A stretch of 64,000 nt of DNA from Paraburkholderia heleia NBRC 101817 (GTDB lineage Bacteria; Pseudomonadota; Gammaproteobacteria; Burkholderiales; Burkholderiaceae). The stretch covers positions 147,640-211,639 of the forward strand of contig NZ_BBJH01000015.1 in the NCBI RefSeq assembly GCF_000739775.1, read 5' to 3'. The position numbers and the translations under genes were made by a program. The notes beneath the pieces were generated by a model that was not told the DNA's origin, did not search any database, and saw only the letters and a list, made by a program, of their open reading frames with translations. This document shows, piece after piece, positions 45,678 through 54,581 of this stretch (the stretch's first letter is position 1; each line of letters begins with the position of its first letter).

Positions 45678-47174
45678 TCAGATCCAGCCCAGCCAGCGCC
45701 ACCACGTCGCGGCGAACAGCAGCAACAACACATAGCCGACGACGGTCAGCACGATGCCCACGCGTGCGAACTGCTTCGCCGTGAACGTTTCGGTGGCGAG
45801 GCACACCATGTTTTGCGGCGCGTTGATCGGCAGGATGAAGCCGAAGCTCACGACGTAGCCGAGCAGCATGGTGAGGCCGAGCCGGTTGAAGTCGCCCTGC
45901 ATGGACTGCAGCACTGACACGAGAATCGGCAGCATCGCGGAAGTGAGCGCCGTTGCGCTCGCAAAACCGAGGTGGATGAGGATGAGGAACGCCGAGAGAA
46001 TCGCGAAGGCCATGAACGGCGTGGCGGTGTCGAGCCCCGTGTGATGGGCGACGAGGTCGCCGAGCCATTGCCCCGCCTTCGTCGTGAGCAGCGCCGTGCC
46101 GAGGCTGATGCCCACGCCGAACACGATCACCGTGCCCCACGGAATGCGGTTTTGCACGGTCTTCCAGTCCATCACGCCGAAGCGCGGCAACAGCAGCAGC
46201 ACGAGCCCGACGTAGGTGACCGAGGTGGTGTCGAACGGGTGCAGCTTGCCTTCGGTCGCCCAGAAGAGCAGCAGGCCGATGGAAACCCCGAGCAGCCGCT
46301 TTTGCGGGCCTGTCATGGGGCCGAGCTCGCGCAGCGAGGCTTCGACGGCTTCCTTGCCGCCCGCGATGGCGTCGGCCTCCGGCGGCAGCATCTTCAAGAC
46401 GATGAACAGCAGCGCCGCCGACATCACGATCGCCCAGGGCGCGCCCGCGATGAGCCAGTCGAGCCACGTGACGCGTGCGCCGAGCATCTTGTCCATGAAG
46501 CCCACGGTCAGCAGATTCTGCGCGGCGGCGGTCTGGATGCCGACGTTCCAGATGCTCGTGGCTTGCGCGACCACGATCATGATGCCTGCCGCGATGTTCG
46601 AGCGCTTGTCCACGCCGAACGCCGAGATCACGCCCACCATGATCGGCACGACGCAGGCACTGCGCGCGGTGGCGCTCGGCACCACGAGCGAGAGCACGAT
46701 GGTCACGGCGACCGCGCCGATCAGGATGCGCCGCGTGGTGGTGCCGATCAGCGAGAGCGTGACGAGCGCGATGCGCCGGTCGAGCCCGGTGACGGTCATC
46801 GCCGCGGAGATAAAGAGGGCGCCGGCCACGAGCGCGAGCGCGGAATTGGAGAAGCCCGCGAGCGCCATGCTGATGGCCTTGTTGGTGCCGTAATCGACAG
46901 CGGGGTTTTCGACGGTGGGCGCGGTGCCCACGAGAAACGCCATGAGCGAGGTGATGATGATGGCGCTCGCTTCGTACGAAACCGCTTCGGTGAGCCACAC
47001 GACCACGGCGAACGCGAGAATCGCGAGCATGCGCTGGCCGGCGGGCGGCAGGCTGTCGGGCAGGGGCAAAAGCAGCACGACGACGAGTGCGATCACGCCC
47101 GCGATCAGGCCCACAGGGATGCCCTTTTTCTGCGGCGCGGCGCTCGCGTTGGCGGCTGGCTGGGGTGCGTTCAT
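45678..47174 (-). CDS. DASS-family anion permease (SLC13/CitT type)
   Basis: This integral membrane transporter has 498 residues and about 12 hydrophobic segments. The family-typical sequences SATARSACVVPIMVGVISAF and INAPQNMVCLATETF are visible, with the conserved SNT/SAT-like motifs of the substrate and sodium sites. Members carry di- and tricarboxylates or sulfate-like anions. ATG 47174 is chosen because the N-terminal helix follows closely; the frame is open upstream to 47300 without helix features. Co-directional with the dehydrogenase gene, 41 bp away. Confidence 0.9.
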   Translation of the reverse strand: MNAPQPAANASAAPQKKGIPVGLIAGVIALVVVLLLPLPDSLPPAGQRMLAILAFAVVVWLTEAVSYEASAIIITSLMAFLVGTAPTVENPAVDYGTNKAISMALAGFSNSALALVAGALFISAAMTVTGLDRRIALVTLSLIGTTTRRILIGAVAVTIVLSLVVPSATARSACVVPIMVGVISAFGVDKRSNIAAGIMIVVAQATSIWNVGIQTAAAQNLLTVGFMDKMLGARVTWLDWLIAGAPWAIVMSAALLFIVLKMLPPEADAIAGGKEAVEASLRELGPMTGPQKRLLGVSIGLLLFWATEGKLHPFDTTSVTYVGLVLLLLPRFGVMDWKTVQNRIPWGTVIVFGVGISLGTALLTTKAGQWLGDLVAHHTGLDTATPFMAFAILSAFLILIHLGFASATALTSAMLPILVSVLQSMQGDFNRLGLTMLLGYVVSFGFILPINAPQNMVCLATETFTAKQFARVGIVLTVVGYVLLLLFAATWWRWLGWI

Positions 47175-47415
47175 GGCGGTGACTCCATGTTGGGCATGCA
47201 AGCGGCATGGCTCGCGAACGCTTCTGGCAGAGCAGCATGCTGCGTCGAAAAGCGGCGGTGTGGCGGCTTGCGAACGAGTCAGCGCATTCGCTTCGCGCAT
47301 GGTACTGCCATTCGACTGATGAAGCGTTTAGTGTGTGCGGCGGGAGCGGGCGAGCGCGCAGGCGGGGGAAGGGCAGCGCTGCAGCATGCAGCGCGGGAAG
47401 TTGATGGTGGAGGCG

Positions 47416-47443
47416 TTTTAACCGGCAGGACAGCCGGTTAAAA
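47416..47443 (-). terminator. Terminator of the DUF4148 gene
   Basis: An 11-bp perfect stem (TTTTAACCGGC / GCCGGTTAAAA) with a 6-nt loop lies 17 bases downstream of the DUF4148 stop codon. The stem ends in a T-run on both strands, so it could also stop transcription coming from the left. Confidence 0.8.
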
Positions 47444-47459
47444 CAGCCACTGACGCGAG

Positions 47460-47792
47460 TTACTGGCTGGCGCCAGCAGCAGCGTTAGCTTTCTTCTGTG
47501 CGTCCTGCAGGCTCTGCGGATAGTTCGGGTCGTTCAACGCCGGCTTGTAGCCCGCGTCTTCCAGCTTCTTCAGCTCGGCGTTGTTCTTCGCGCGGGCCTG
47601 CTTGCGTTCGGCCTTGCGCTGCGCCTTGGCCTGAGCCTTGGCTTGCGCCTTCTGTTCCTTGGTGAGCGGCTGCGAGGCCATGGCCGCGGCGGGTGCGCTG
47701 GCTTCCGTTTGTGCGAACGCCGGCGCGGCGACGCCGAGCAGGAATGCGGCGCACGCTGCGGCGAGAGTCAGCTTGCTGGTGGTGGAGCGCAT
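47460..47792 (-). CDS. DUF4148-like small exported protein
   Basis: The 110-residue protein has a clear signal peptide (AAPAFAQ, cleavage near residue 28). A highly charged Lys/Gln/Ala stretch predicted as coiled coil (about 45-75) follows, and then a C-terminal LEDAGYKPALNDPNYPQSLQ segment. That last segment matches the GY-P-NDPNYP motif of DUF4148 proteins, which are abundant in Burkholderia and have no known function. The size is typical. A strong terminator follows directly. Confidence 0.75.
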   Translation of the reverse strand: MRSTTSKLTLAAACAAFLLGVAAPAFAQTEASAPAAAMASQPLTKEQKAQAKAQAKAQRKAERKQARAKNNAELKKLEDAGYKPALNDPNYPQSLQDAQKKANAAAGASQ

Positions 47793-47965
47793 TGATTCCC
47801 CTAAAGATTGGTTTGACCGACTTACCCAGGGCTGGGAGGACGGGCGCGCACGGCTGCGGCGCGCCCGTCACTCAATGTAATCGATCCCCACCCAGGACGG
47901 TAGCAAGCGCTGACCCTGGCTTGCCGGGAAACCGCGGCGGCTACCCCGGCTGCGTCACCGGGCGT

Positions 47966-48649
47966 TCAGGCGCCGAGCTTCGCGGCCGCCGCCGCCACTA
48001 CCCGCGCGCGTTCGGCGAGCGACGCGGCTGTCTGCGCGCGCAACCTTTCCACGATCGCACGCGGCGCGCTGGCGGGGTCACCCGCATCGAACGGCGGCGC
48101 GGGTGCGTACTCGAGCTGGAGCTGGAGCGCCTGGGCGGCTTCGTCGCCGATCAGCTCGGCGGCGAGCGTCAATGCGAAATCGATACCCGCGGTGATGCCG
48201 CCGCCGGTCAGCACGTTACCATCGCGCACCACGCGCGCTTTCACAGGCAGCGCGCCGAGCGGTTCCAGCAGTTCGTGGAAGGCCCAGTGCGTGGTCGCGC
48301 GGCGTCCGCGCAGCAGCCCGGCCGCGCCGAGCACGAGCGCACCCGTGCAAACCGAGGTGACGTAGCGCGCCGTGCTCGCCTGGCGGCGCAGGAATGCGAG
48401 CGTCTCGTCGTCGGGAATCAGCTGCGAGACGCCGCTGCCGCCGGGCACGCAGATCACGTCGAGCGGCGGGCAGTCGTCGAAGGTCGTGTCGGGCGTGAGC
48501 ATGAGGCCGGTGCTCGAGCGCACCGGATCGAGCGTCTTCCAGATGAGCCGCGCCCGGGTGTCCGGCATCGAGGCGAGTACGTCGTACGGACCCGTCAGGT
48601 CGAGCTGTTGAACGTTGGGAAATGAGAGAAATCCGATCTGCAGTGCCAT
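47966..48649 (-). CDS. DJ-1/PfpI family protein (isonitrile hydratase-like)
   Basis: The 227-residue protein has the class I amidotransferase-like fold of DJ-1/PfpI: start LQIGFLSFPNVQQLDLTGPYDVL, nucleophile-elbow Cys in YVTSVCTGALVLGAAGLL, then RRATTHWAF. This arrangement matches the isonitrile hydratase and ThiJ-type group. It lacks a C-terminal AraC-type DNA-binding domain, so it is an enzyme or stress protein rather than a GATase1-like regulator. The activity is unproven. Confidence 0.87.
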   Translation of the reverse strand: MALQIGFLSFPNVQQLDLTGPYDVLASMPDTRARLIWKTLDPVRSSTGLMLTPDTTFDDCPPLDVICVPGGSGVSQLIPDDETLAFLRRQASTARYVTSVCTGALVLGAAGLLRGRRATTHWAFHELLEPLGALPVKARVVRDGNVLTGGGITAGIDFALTLAAELIGDEAAQALQLQLEYAPAPPFDAGDPASAPRAIVERLRAQTAASLAERARVVAAAAAKLGA

Positions 48650-48893
48650 GGGGTGTTCCCGGTCAAGGTTGGACTGTCGAAAAGGGCCGACGGTGTGCCG
48701 ACGATCCGGAAATCACTGTATTCCCGCCGAGGTCCGCAACCATGCCAAAAACCGCGCAAAAACTGCCAGCGGCGCATGTGCGAGCCGCAATCGGAAAGCA
48801 TGCGTGGATCAGGACACGCGCCGCGTTCAGCCGCCGCTTAATTTCCGGCAGCTGAAGCCGTGCGCTTGCCGCTTCAGATGGGCTGCTTCAAAC

Positions 48894-49331
48894 TCAGGCC
48901 GGCAGCTTGCGGAACGTGACCGCGATGCGGTTCCAGCCGTTGATCGCGATGATCAGCAACGTGAGGTCCGCGATTTCCTGATCGCTGAAATGCGGCTTCA
49001 CGCGTTCCCAAACTTCGTCGGGCACGTGCGTTTGCGCGAGCAGCGTGACCGATTCGGTCCATTCGAGCGCCGCGCGCTCGCGCTCGGTGAAGAACGGCGT
49101 CTCGCGCCACACCGATACGGTGGCGAGCCGGCGATCGGTTTCGCCGCCTTTGCGAGCATCCGTGGTGTGCATGTCCACGCAATAGGCGCAGCCATTGATC
49201 TGCGAAGCACGCAGACGCACCAGTTCCGCGAGTGGCTTTTCGATCGAGCTCCTGCTCGCGCGCTCTTCGAGCGCAATCATGGCCTTCGTGCCTTCCGGGC
49301 TGGCCTTGTAGAAATCCAGACGTGCCTGCAT
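48894..49331 (-). CDS. AhpD-like carboxymuconolactone decarboxylase family protein
   Basis: The 145-residue protein has the core alkylhydroperoxidase segment LVRLRASQINGCAYCVDMHT, with a CxxC pair and the following His, as in AhpD-type peroxidases. The C-terminal WNRIAVTFR tail is typical of the subgroup. It may reduce peroxides or protect from oxidants. It is divergent from a MocR regulator 191 bp away, a common arrangement in which the regulator controls the neighbouring gene. Confidence 0.9.
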   Translation of the reverse strand: MQARLDFYKASPEGTKAMIALEERASRSSIEKPLAELVRLRASQINGCAYCVDMHTTDARKGGETDRRLATVSVWRETPFFTERERAALEWTESVTLLAQTHVPDEVWERVKPHFSDQEIADLTLLIIAINGWNRIAVTFRKLPA

Positions 49332-49363
49332 GAGCGTTCACCTGTCGAGTTGAGTTTCGTGGC

Positions 49364-49378
49364 GCTGTCGTCGACAGC
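49364..49378. promoter_or_regulatory. 15-bp dyad between the AhpD-like and MocR genes
   Basis: GCTGTCG and CGACAGC are separated by one base. The dyad lies in the divergent intergenic region and is a candidate operator for the MocR regulator. A second dyad, GGGTGA and TCACCC with a 6-nt gap, is at 49478-49495, near the MocR start. Confidence 0.4.
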
Positions 49379-49522
49379 GAGGTTGACAACGATGCGTTGG
49401 ACTTGCGAATTGCGTAACCACAGGGGCACTTTAGGCGTTGCGCCTGCGCGTTCACATAGCCATTCTGGCAATATTTCGGGTGACCACTTTCACCCCCGTC
49501 GAGCGCTACCTGCAGCGTCATC

Positions 49523-51013
49523 ATGGAACTCCATGTCACCGTGTCGGGCCGTCGCGACCTCGCGGGCCAGATCTATCGCCAGTTGCGCGACCGCATCGTC
49601 GATGGCCGCCTGGCCGGCGGCACCCGCCTGCCGTCCACGCGCGACCTCGCCCTGCAGCTCGGCGTTTCGCGCAAGACCACGCTCGACGTATTCGAGCGGC
49701 TGCTCGCCGAAGGCTATCTGAACTCGCGGCGCGGCTCGGGCACATTCGTGGCCGAAACGCTCGAACGCCTGCCCGCTCGCGAGCATGGTCATCCGAATCC
49801 GCAGATACGCGCGGCTACCGCCGCCGTCGCGCGTGCCGGCAAGGCGCCGCGCGCGGCTCGGGCCACGCCGTGGTGGCAGGCGCAAGCCGGGGCGCTGCAC
49901 GGTTCGCTGCCGCGCCTCGACACGCGGCTCGCCTGCGACTTCGCGGGCGGCGTCACCGACAAGTCGCGTTTTCCATTCGACGTCTGGCGGCGCTGCATCA
50001 ACGACGCGCTGCGCGTGCAGGCGCGCGGTTACGGCATGTATCGCGATCCGGCGGGCGAGGAGAAGCTGCGCCTTGCGGTGTCGCGCTATCTCGCTTTCAA
50101 CCGCGCGGTGCAGGGCAACTGGCAGGACGTGATCGTCACGCAGGGCGCACAGCAGGCGCTCGATCTCCTCGCGCGCGTGACGCTCACCCTGGGCGACGTC
50201 GTCGTCGTGGAGGACCCGGGCTATCCGCCCGCGCGCGATATCTTTGCCGCGCTGGGCGCGAAGGTCGTGCCGGTACCGGTGGATCGCGACGGGCTCGTCG
50301 TCGCGCGGCTGCCCAAGGCGGCGCGGCTCGTCTACGTGACGCCCTCGCACCAGTTTCCGCTCGGCATGCCGCTGAGTCTCGAGCGGCGCGTCGCGCTGCT
50401 CGAATGGGCGCAGGCGTGCGGCGCGCTCGTGATCGAAGACGACTACGACTGCGAATACCGCTTCGAGGGCCGCTCGATGGAGCCGCTCAAAAGCCTCGAC
50501 AACGCCGGCCTCGTGGCCTATGTCGGCACGTTTTCGAAGACCATGTTCCCCGAACTGCGCGTGGGCTACATGGTGCCGCCTGCCGCGCTGGCCGCGCCGC
50601 TCGCCCGCGCGCGGCAGATTGGCGACGCGCACGGCTGCGTGCTCACGCAGACGGCGCTCGCCGACTTCATGCTCAACGGCCATTTCGCACGCCATTTGCG
50701 GCGCATGCATCAGACCTACGCGCAGCGCCGCGACGTCCTGCTCGCGCATCTGTGCGGGCCGCTTGCGCCGTGGCTCGAACCTGTCACGCCCAACACGGCG
50801 GGGTTGCACCTGGCGGCGCGGCTCGTCGCGCCGCTCGATGCCGCAGCCGTGGCGCAGGCCGCGCGCCGTGCGTCGATCGGACTGCATCCGCTCGCGCCGT
50901 TTCATCTCGAAACGCCTGTGCAGAGCGGTTTTCTATTCGGTTACGGCGGGGTAGACGCCGAGCGTATCGACGCCGCGCTGACGTCGCTCGCCACGCTGCT
51001 GCGCACGCTTTGA
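49523..51013 (+). CDS. MocR/PdxR-type GntR regulator with aminotransferase domain
   Basis: The 496-residue protein has an N-terminal GntR winged helix (about 10-75, with LPSTRDLALQLGVSRKTTLDVF) and a large C-terminal fold-type I aminotransferase-like domain that binds pyridoxal phosphate. The PLP-lysine region appears as YVGTFSKTMFPELRVGY and the Asp that holds the ring as VIEDDYDCEYRF. Such regulators respond to PLP or amino acids. No pyridoxine genes are adjacent, so the AhpD-like gene is the natural target. The start follows the TGCAGCGTC stretch without a strong ribosome-binding site. Confidence 0.93.
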   Translation: MELHVTVSGRRDLAGQIYRQLRDRIVDGRLAGGTRLPSTRDLALQLGVSRKTTLDVFERLLAEGYLNSRRGSGTFVAETLERLPAREHGHPNPQIRAATAAVARAGKAPRAARATPWWQAQAGALHGSLPRLDTRLACDFAGGVTDKSRFPFDVWRRCINDALRVQARGYGMYRDPAGEEKLRLAVSRYLAFNRAVQGNWQDVIVTQGAQQALDLLARVTLTLGDVVVVEDPGYPPARDIFAALGAKVVPVPVDRDGLVVARLPKAARLVYVTPSHQFPLGMPLSLERRVALLEWAQACGALVIEDDYDCEYRFEGRSMEPLKSLDNAGLVAYVGTFSKTMFPELRVGYMVPPAALAAPLARARQIGDAHGCVLTQTALADFMLNGHFARHLRRMHQTYAQRRDVLLAHLCGPLAPWLEPVTPNTAGLHLAARLVAPLDAAAVAQAARRASIGLHPLAPFHLETPVQSGFLFGYGGVDAERIDAALTSLATLLRTL

Positions 51014-51338
51014 CTGCATGTTGCCGTCGCGGCGGCACCGGCATGGCAGCCGAAATCACGCAAAAACGCCATACGTATGGCGTTTTTCCTGACGAACGCG
51101 CCGGTGCGCCGCGACGGCCGAAGCGCTCCGTGCATCATCGATCCGGGCGCGTCAGGTGCATGTTTACCCCTGTAAACAGGCGTCAAAATGTGATGGAGAG
51201 TCAGCGCCGCGCAACAAAATCGTAACGACAATGCAAAAGCTTCACGCAAAACGCTTGCGCGTATGTAGAATCCGCCGTTGAAGCACGTGCATTCCGCAGT
51301 GCTTCTTCGATTCACTGACCAACACTGGTAGGAGAAAC
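51014..51338. other. Intergenic region before the HU gene
   Basis: This 325-bp gap holds the palindromic terminator at 51062-51087 and the promoter region of the HU gene. A TAGAAT near 51266 could be a -10 element, but I see no matching -35 at the right distance. No coding sequence is apparent. Confidence 0.5.
51062..51087. terminator. Bidirectional terminator after the MocR gene
   Basis: A perfect palindrome of 26 bp has arms AAAAACGCCA and TGGCGTTTTT around TACGTA. The A and T runs give a U-tract on both strands. It starts 49 bases past the MocR stop. Confidence 0.8.
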
Positions 51339-51788
51339 ATGCCGACTTCCGCAAAGAAAGTGGCCGCAAAAAAGGCAGCTGCCCCGGCCAAGAAGGTTGC
51401 CGCAAAGAAAGCGCCCGCCACCAAGACGGCCGCAGCTAAGAAGGTCGCCGTGAAGGCGTCCGGCGCACCGACGCCGATCAAGGACACCTTCACGAAGGCC
51501 TCGCTGGCTACCCACGTCGCTGAGCGTGCAGGCGTCGAGCCGAAGGCTGCCAAGGCCGTGCTCGCCGCGCTGGAAGACACGATCCTCGGTTCGGTCCACA
51601 AGAAGGGCGCTGGCGAATTCACGCTGTCGGGCCTTCTGAAGATCGTCGTCCAGGCCGTGCCGGCGAAGAAGAAGCGCTTCGGCAAGGATCCGTTCACGGG
51701 CGAAGAGCGCTGGTTCCCGGCGAAGCCCGCATCGGTCCGCATCAAGGCGCGCGCGCTGAAGAAGCTGAAGGACGCAGCAGCAGCCTGA
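51339..51788 (+). CDS. HU-family DNA-binding protein with Lys/Ala-rich H1-like N-terminal tail
   Basis: This nucleoid protein has 149 residues. The first 45 or so residues are repeats of Lys, Ala and Pro (KKVAAKKAAAPAKK), like the C-terminal tail of histone H1. Residues from about 50 form an HU/IHF-type domain with SLATHVAERAGVEPKAAKAV, GAGEFTLSGLLKIVV and the DNA-clasping arm near KKKRFGKDPFTGEERW. The basic extension should raise DNA affinity and promote condensation. Such HU variants are seen in Burkholderiales. TAGGAG lies six bases before the ATG and a strong terminator follows. Confidence 0.93.
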   Translation: MPTSAKKVAAKKAAAPAKKVAAKKAPATKTAAAKKVAVKASGAPTPIKDTFTKASLATHVAERAGVEPKAAKAVLAALEDTILGSVHKKGAGEFTLSGLLKIVVQAVPAKKKRFGKDPFTGEERWFPAKPASVRIKARALKKLKDAAAA

Positions 51789-51844
51789 TTGCGTGGATTG
51801 TGCTTCAAGCCGCGACCTTTGGATTGCGGCTATCCGTCAGTACC

Positions 51845-51882
51845 AAAAAATCCCCGTTGGCGTCGAGCCCTCGGGGATTTTT
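51845..51882 (+). terminator. Rho-independent terminator of the HU gene
   Basis: An 11-bp stem (AAAAATCCCCG / CGGGGATTTTT) encloses a 15-nt loop 58 bases after the stop and ends in T residues. The A-run on the other side makes it work in both directions. Confidence 0.85.
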
Positions 51883-52032
51883 CATTTGGCGCAAGCAATA
51901 CGCTATGGCATTGCTCAGCTATATCCTGATGTTATGGGTAATATTCAGTGTGATACCCGCGAGAAGACGGAATGATTATCGTGATGTAGGATGATATAGA
52001 CCAAAAAATTCACATATTCATAGCAAAGTGTT

Positions 52033-52932
52033 ATGCAGGTAGCCGATCTCAGTTTGCGCCAGGTGGAGGCGTTTCGCGCGTTGATGCAGTGGCGCACGGC
52101 CACGCGCGCGGCACAGGTGCTCGGCATTTCGCAGCCCGCAGTGAGCCGCTTGCTTGCCGATTTCGAAGCGAAGGTGGGGTTCGCGCTTTTCGAGCGGCGC
52201 CAGGGGCGTTTGCTGCCCACTGTCGAGGCTCATACGCTGCAAGACGAAGTCGAGCGCGCGTTCTTCGGTTTCGAGCGCGTGGCTCAGGCGGCCGCGCAGA
52301 TTCGCGCGCAACGGCGCGGTGTCGTGCGTGTCGCTGCTTCAGCGGATCTTTGCGCCGACTTTCTGCCGCGCGCGGCCGCCGCGTTTGCTAGCGAGCACGA
52401 AGGCGTCGATTTCGAACTGCTGACTGGCGAAGCCGCCGGGATTGCCGGGCGCGTGGCGGCACAAGGCTGCGATCTTGGTTTCGTGGCGCAGGCCGTCGCG
52501 CATCCTGGCGTGCGTCTCGAGTATCTGGGTGAGTGGCCGCTGCGTTGCATCGTGCCGCGCGGACACCGGCTCGCGCGCAAGCGGGTGATCCATGCGCAAG
52601 ACTGCGGGGGCGAACGCTTCATTTCGTTTGCACCGGCGAGCGAGATGCGCCTTTCCATCGACCGGCTCTTTGCCGAATGCGGGGTGGCGCGCGAGCCTGG
52701 CGTCGAAACGACGCTCGCGCAATCCGTCGTGGCGATGGTGGAAGCGGGAATGGGCATCGCGCTCGTCGACGCGTTGACCGCCCAGCACGCGAGCGCGCGG
52801 GTGAGCGTGAAGCGCTTTACACCCGCGCTGTCGAGCGCGCTCCATGTGGTGCGCAGCACGCAGCGCACGGTGACGGCATTGAGCGACGCGTTCGTATGGC
52901 ATGCAACAGCCGCACTGGCGCGGCTGCGCTGA
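52033..52932 (+). CDS. LysR-family transcriptional regulator
   Basis: The 299-residue protein has the N-terminal winged helix (LSLRQVEAFRALMQWRTATR, then ISQPAVSRLLADFEAKVGFALFERRQGRLLPT) and a periplasmic-binding-like C-terminal effector domain. The WTAAR-like start and helix pattern resemble regulators of amino acid or opine catabolism, but the target cannot be named. The upstream 150 bp are AT-rich, suggesting a promoter. It converges with a porin gene and is not next to an obvious target operon. Confidence 0.93.
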   Translation: MQVADLSLRQVEAFRALMQWRTATRAAQVLGISQPAVSRLLADFEAKVGFALFERRQGRLLPTVEAHTLQDEVERAFFGFERVAQAAAQIRAQRRGVVRVAASADLCADFLPRAAAAFASEHEGVDFELLTGEAAGIAGRVAAQGCDLGFVAQAVAHPGVRLEYLGEWPLRCIVPRGHRLARKRVIHAQDCGGERFISFAPASEMRLSIDRLFAECGVAREPGVETTLAQSVVAMVEAGMGIALVDALTAQHASARVSVKRFTPALSSALHVVRSTQRTVTALSDAFVWHATAALARLR

Positions 52933-52963
52933 GCTTTTCACGCGTGGAGAAGGCCTGTAAAGG

Positions 52964-52993
52964 CGCAAGGCCGTGTGCATACACGGCCTTGCG
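52964..52993. terminator. Hairpin after the LysR gene
   Basis: A 13-bp perfect stem (CGCAAGGCCGTGT / ACACGGCCTTGCG) with a GCAT loop lies 31 bases past the LysR stop codon. No U-tract follows on either strand, but the stem is very stable. Confidence 0.65.
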
Positions 52994-53032
52994 TGAACAG
53001 CAGTGGAGGATTGCTTCTAAAACCCAACGGGC

Positions 53033-53070
53033 AAAAAAAACCAGCCAGGGCAGGCGCCCGAGGCTGGTTT
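53033..53070 (-). terminator. Terminator of the porin gene
   Basis: A 9-bp stem (AAACCAGCC / GGCTGGTTT) with a 15-nt loop lies about 100 bases after the porin stop codon. On the minus strand it is followed by eight T in a row, as expected for a Rho-independent terminator. Confidence 0.85.
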
Positions 53071-53170
53071 ATGCAGCGTGTAGTTTTTAGCTGCGTGGTC
53101 TCGCTCGCTGCGCCGGAACGGCTCGTCAGCCGGTTCCGGCGCAGGGCCGAAGCCCGGAGTCAAGCGTTGC

Positions 53171-54361
53171 TTAGAACTTGTGGCGGATGCCCAGGCTGAC
53201 CAGGGTCTGCGAGCTCGAAGCCGAGTTGAAGCCGTACGAGCCGATCGATGCGCCGGCTGCCGTGCCTGCCGGTGCGCCAGGTTGCTGGCCGTTGGCGTGC
53301 TGCCATGCTGCGACGCCATACAGGTCGGTGCGCTTCGACAGGTTGTAGTCCGCGCCGATCGAAACCTGGTTGTAGGTGTTCGACGTGTCGCCAGCGCCGT
53401 GCGTCCAGGTGTAGCCGAGGCCGAGCAGCAGGGCCGGGTTCAACTGATAGCCGAGGAAGCCCGCAGCGACGTTATAACGCTGCGTCGAAGCAAACGACGA
53501 GTAACCGTCCGGACGCATCTGAACGTTGCTGTAGCGGCCGCTGAACGTGAACGGGCCTGCGACGTATTGCGCAGCAATCGACGCGATGCCAACCGACTTG
53601 GCCGAAGCGTACGGGGTGTTGATCTGGCTGCCGTCCTGGAACATGGCATCCGACGTTGCGCCCGAAGCCCAGCCACCGTTGGCAGCGCGGGCTGTCGGCG
53701 ACGATGCGTTGTCCATACGGAAGTAGCCGCCGGCAACGTTGAACGAGCCGATGCCGTACGTGGCGGCCGCACCCCAGCTCTGACCCGAGCCGGTTGCCCC
53801 CGCAACACCACCGAGTGCATACATGCCTTCGAACTGGAAACCTTCCAGCACCGGCGAGACGTACTTGATGGCGCTGTTCGTACGCGAGCTGTTGTCGTTG
53901 TTGTCGACGTCACCCGGCGTCGCAAACGTGCTGCCGAAATAGTTGTCGGCGGTCAGCGGCTGGACCATATCGACCAGCGGGTCGTACTGGCGGCCGAGCG
54001 TGACCGTACCAAACTGGTCGTGCGTCAGCCCAACGAATGCTTGACGGCCGAAGATCGCCGTGTTGCCGTTGTAGTTGCCCATCTTGCCGTTGTTGATGTT
54101 AAAGCCGTTTTCCAATTGGAAAATCGCCTTCAGGCCGCCGCCCAGGTCTTCCGTACCCTTCAAGCCCCAGCGGTTGCCCGACAGGTTGCCGCCGGCGAGG
54201 CCGACCAGATTCGAGTTCTTGCCGCTGGCGTCCATCGTGTTATGGGCCCACTGGATCGATTCGTCGATCACACCATAGAGGGTCACGCTGCTTTGAGCGT
54301 GCGCGGTGCCGGCTGCGGCCAGCAGGGCCAGCGAGAGGGTCGAGAGAGCGACTCGTTTCAT
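53171..54361 (-). CDS. Gram-negative trimeric porin
   Basis: This outer-membrane general diffusion porin has 396 residues and a signal peptide (MKRVALSTLSLALLAAAGTAHA, broken only by its cleavage site). The mature protein starts QSSVTLYGVIDES, the universal first strand of Burkholderiales porins. The conserved RQAFVGL and TLGRQYDPLVD segments follow, and the chain ends LGIRHKF with the terminal Phe needed for BAM assembly. A 16-strand barrel is expected. GGAG precedes the ATG. The region upstream is AT-rich and probably carries its promoter, though no clear -35/-10 pair was found. Confidence 0.95.
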   Translation of the reverse strand: MKRVALSTLSLALLAAAGTAHAQSSVTLYGVIDESIQWAHNTMDASGKNSNLVGLAGGNLSGNRWGLKGTEDLGGGLKAIFQLENGFNINNGKMGNYNGNTAIFGRQAFVGLTHDQFGTVTLGRQYDPLVDMVQPLTADNYFGSTFATPGDVDNNDNSSRTNSAIKYVSPVLEGFQFEGMYALGGVAGATGSGQSWGAAATYGIGSFNVAGGYFRMDNASSPTARAANGGWASGATSDAMFQDGSQINTPYASAKSVGIASIAAQYVAGPFTFSGRYSNVQMRPDGYSSFASTQRYNVAAGFLGYQLNPALLLGLGYTWTHGAGDTSNTYNQVSIGADYNLSKRTDLYGVAAWQHANGQQPGAPAGTAAGASIGSYGFNSASSSQTLVSLGIRHKF

Positions 54362-54581
54362 TCTGTTTTCTCCACGCAAAGATTGTGTAGTTGTTGCGCG
54401 TTGGAGAATAACGCAGCAGGCCAGGCGACCTGAAATGAAAAAATAAAGATTGTCGCGAAAACCTGACACCGGCCAGAATCCGTTGTCAGACGGGGCCTCC
54501 GTCCATTATGCCGTTTTAGGAAATATTGGATTGTTGATCGAGCATTATTGTTGTTTTTGATAAAAGTTCCGTAAATAGCCG

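Noticed and set aside
51793..51975. 60-residue ORF after the HU gene
   Set aside because: It crosses the HU terminator, lacks a ribosome-binding site and has codon use unlike the neighbours.
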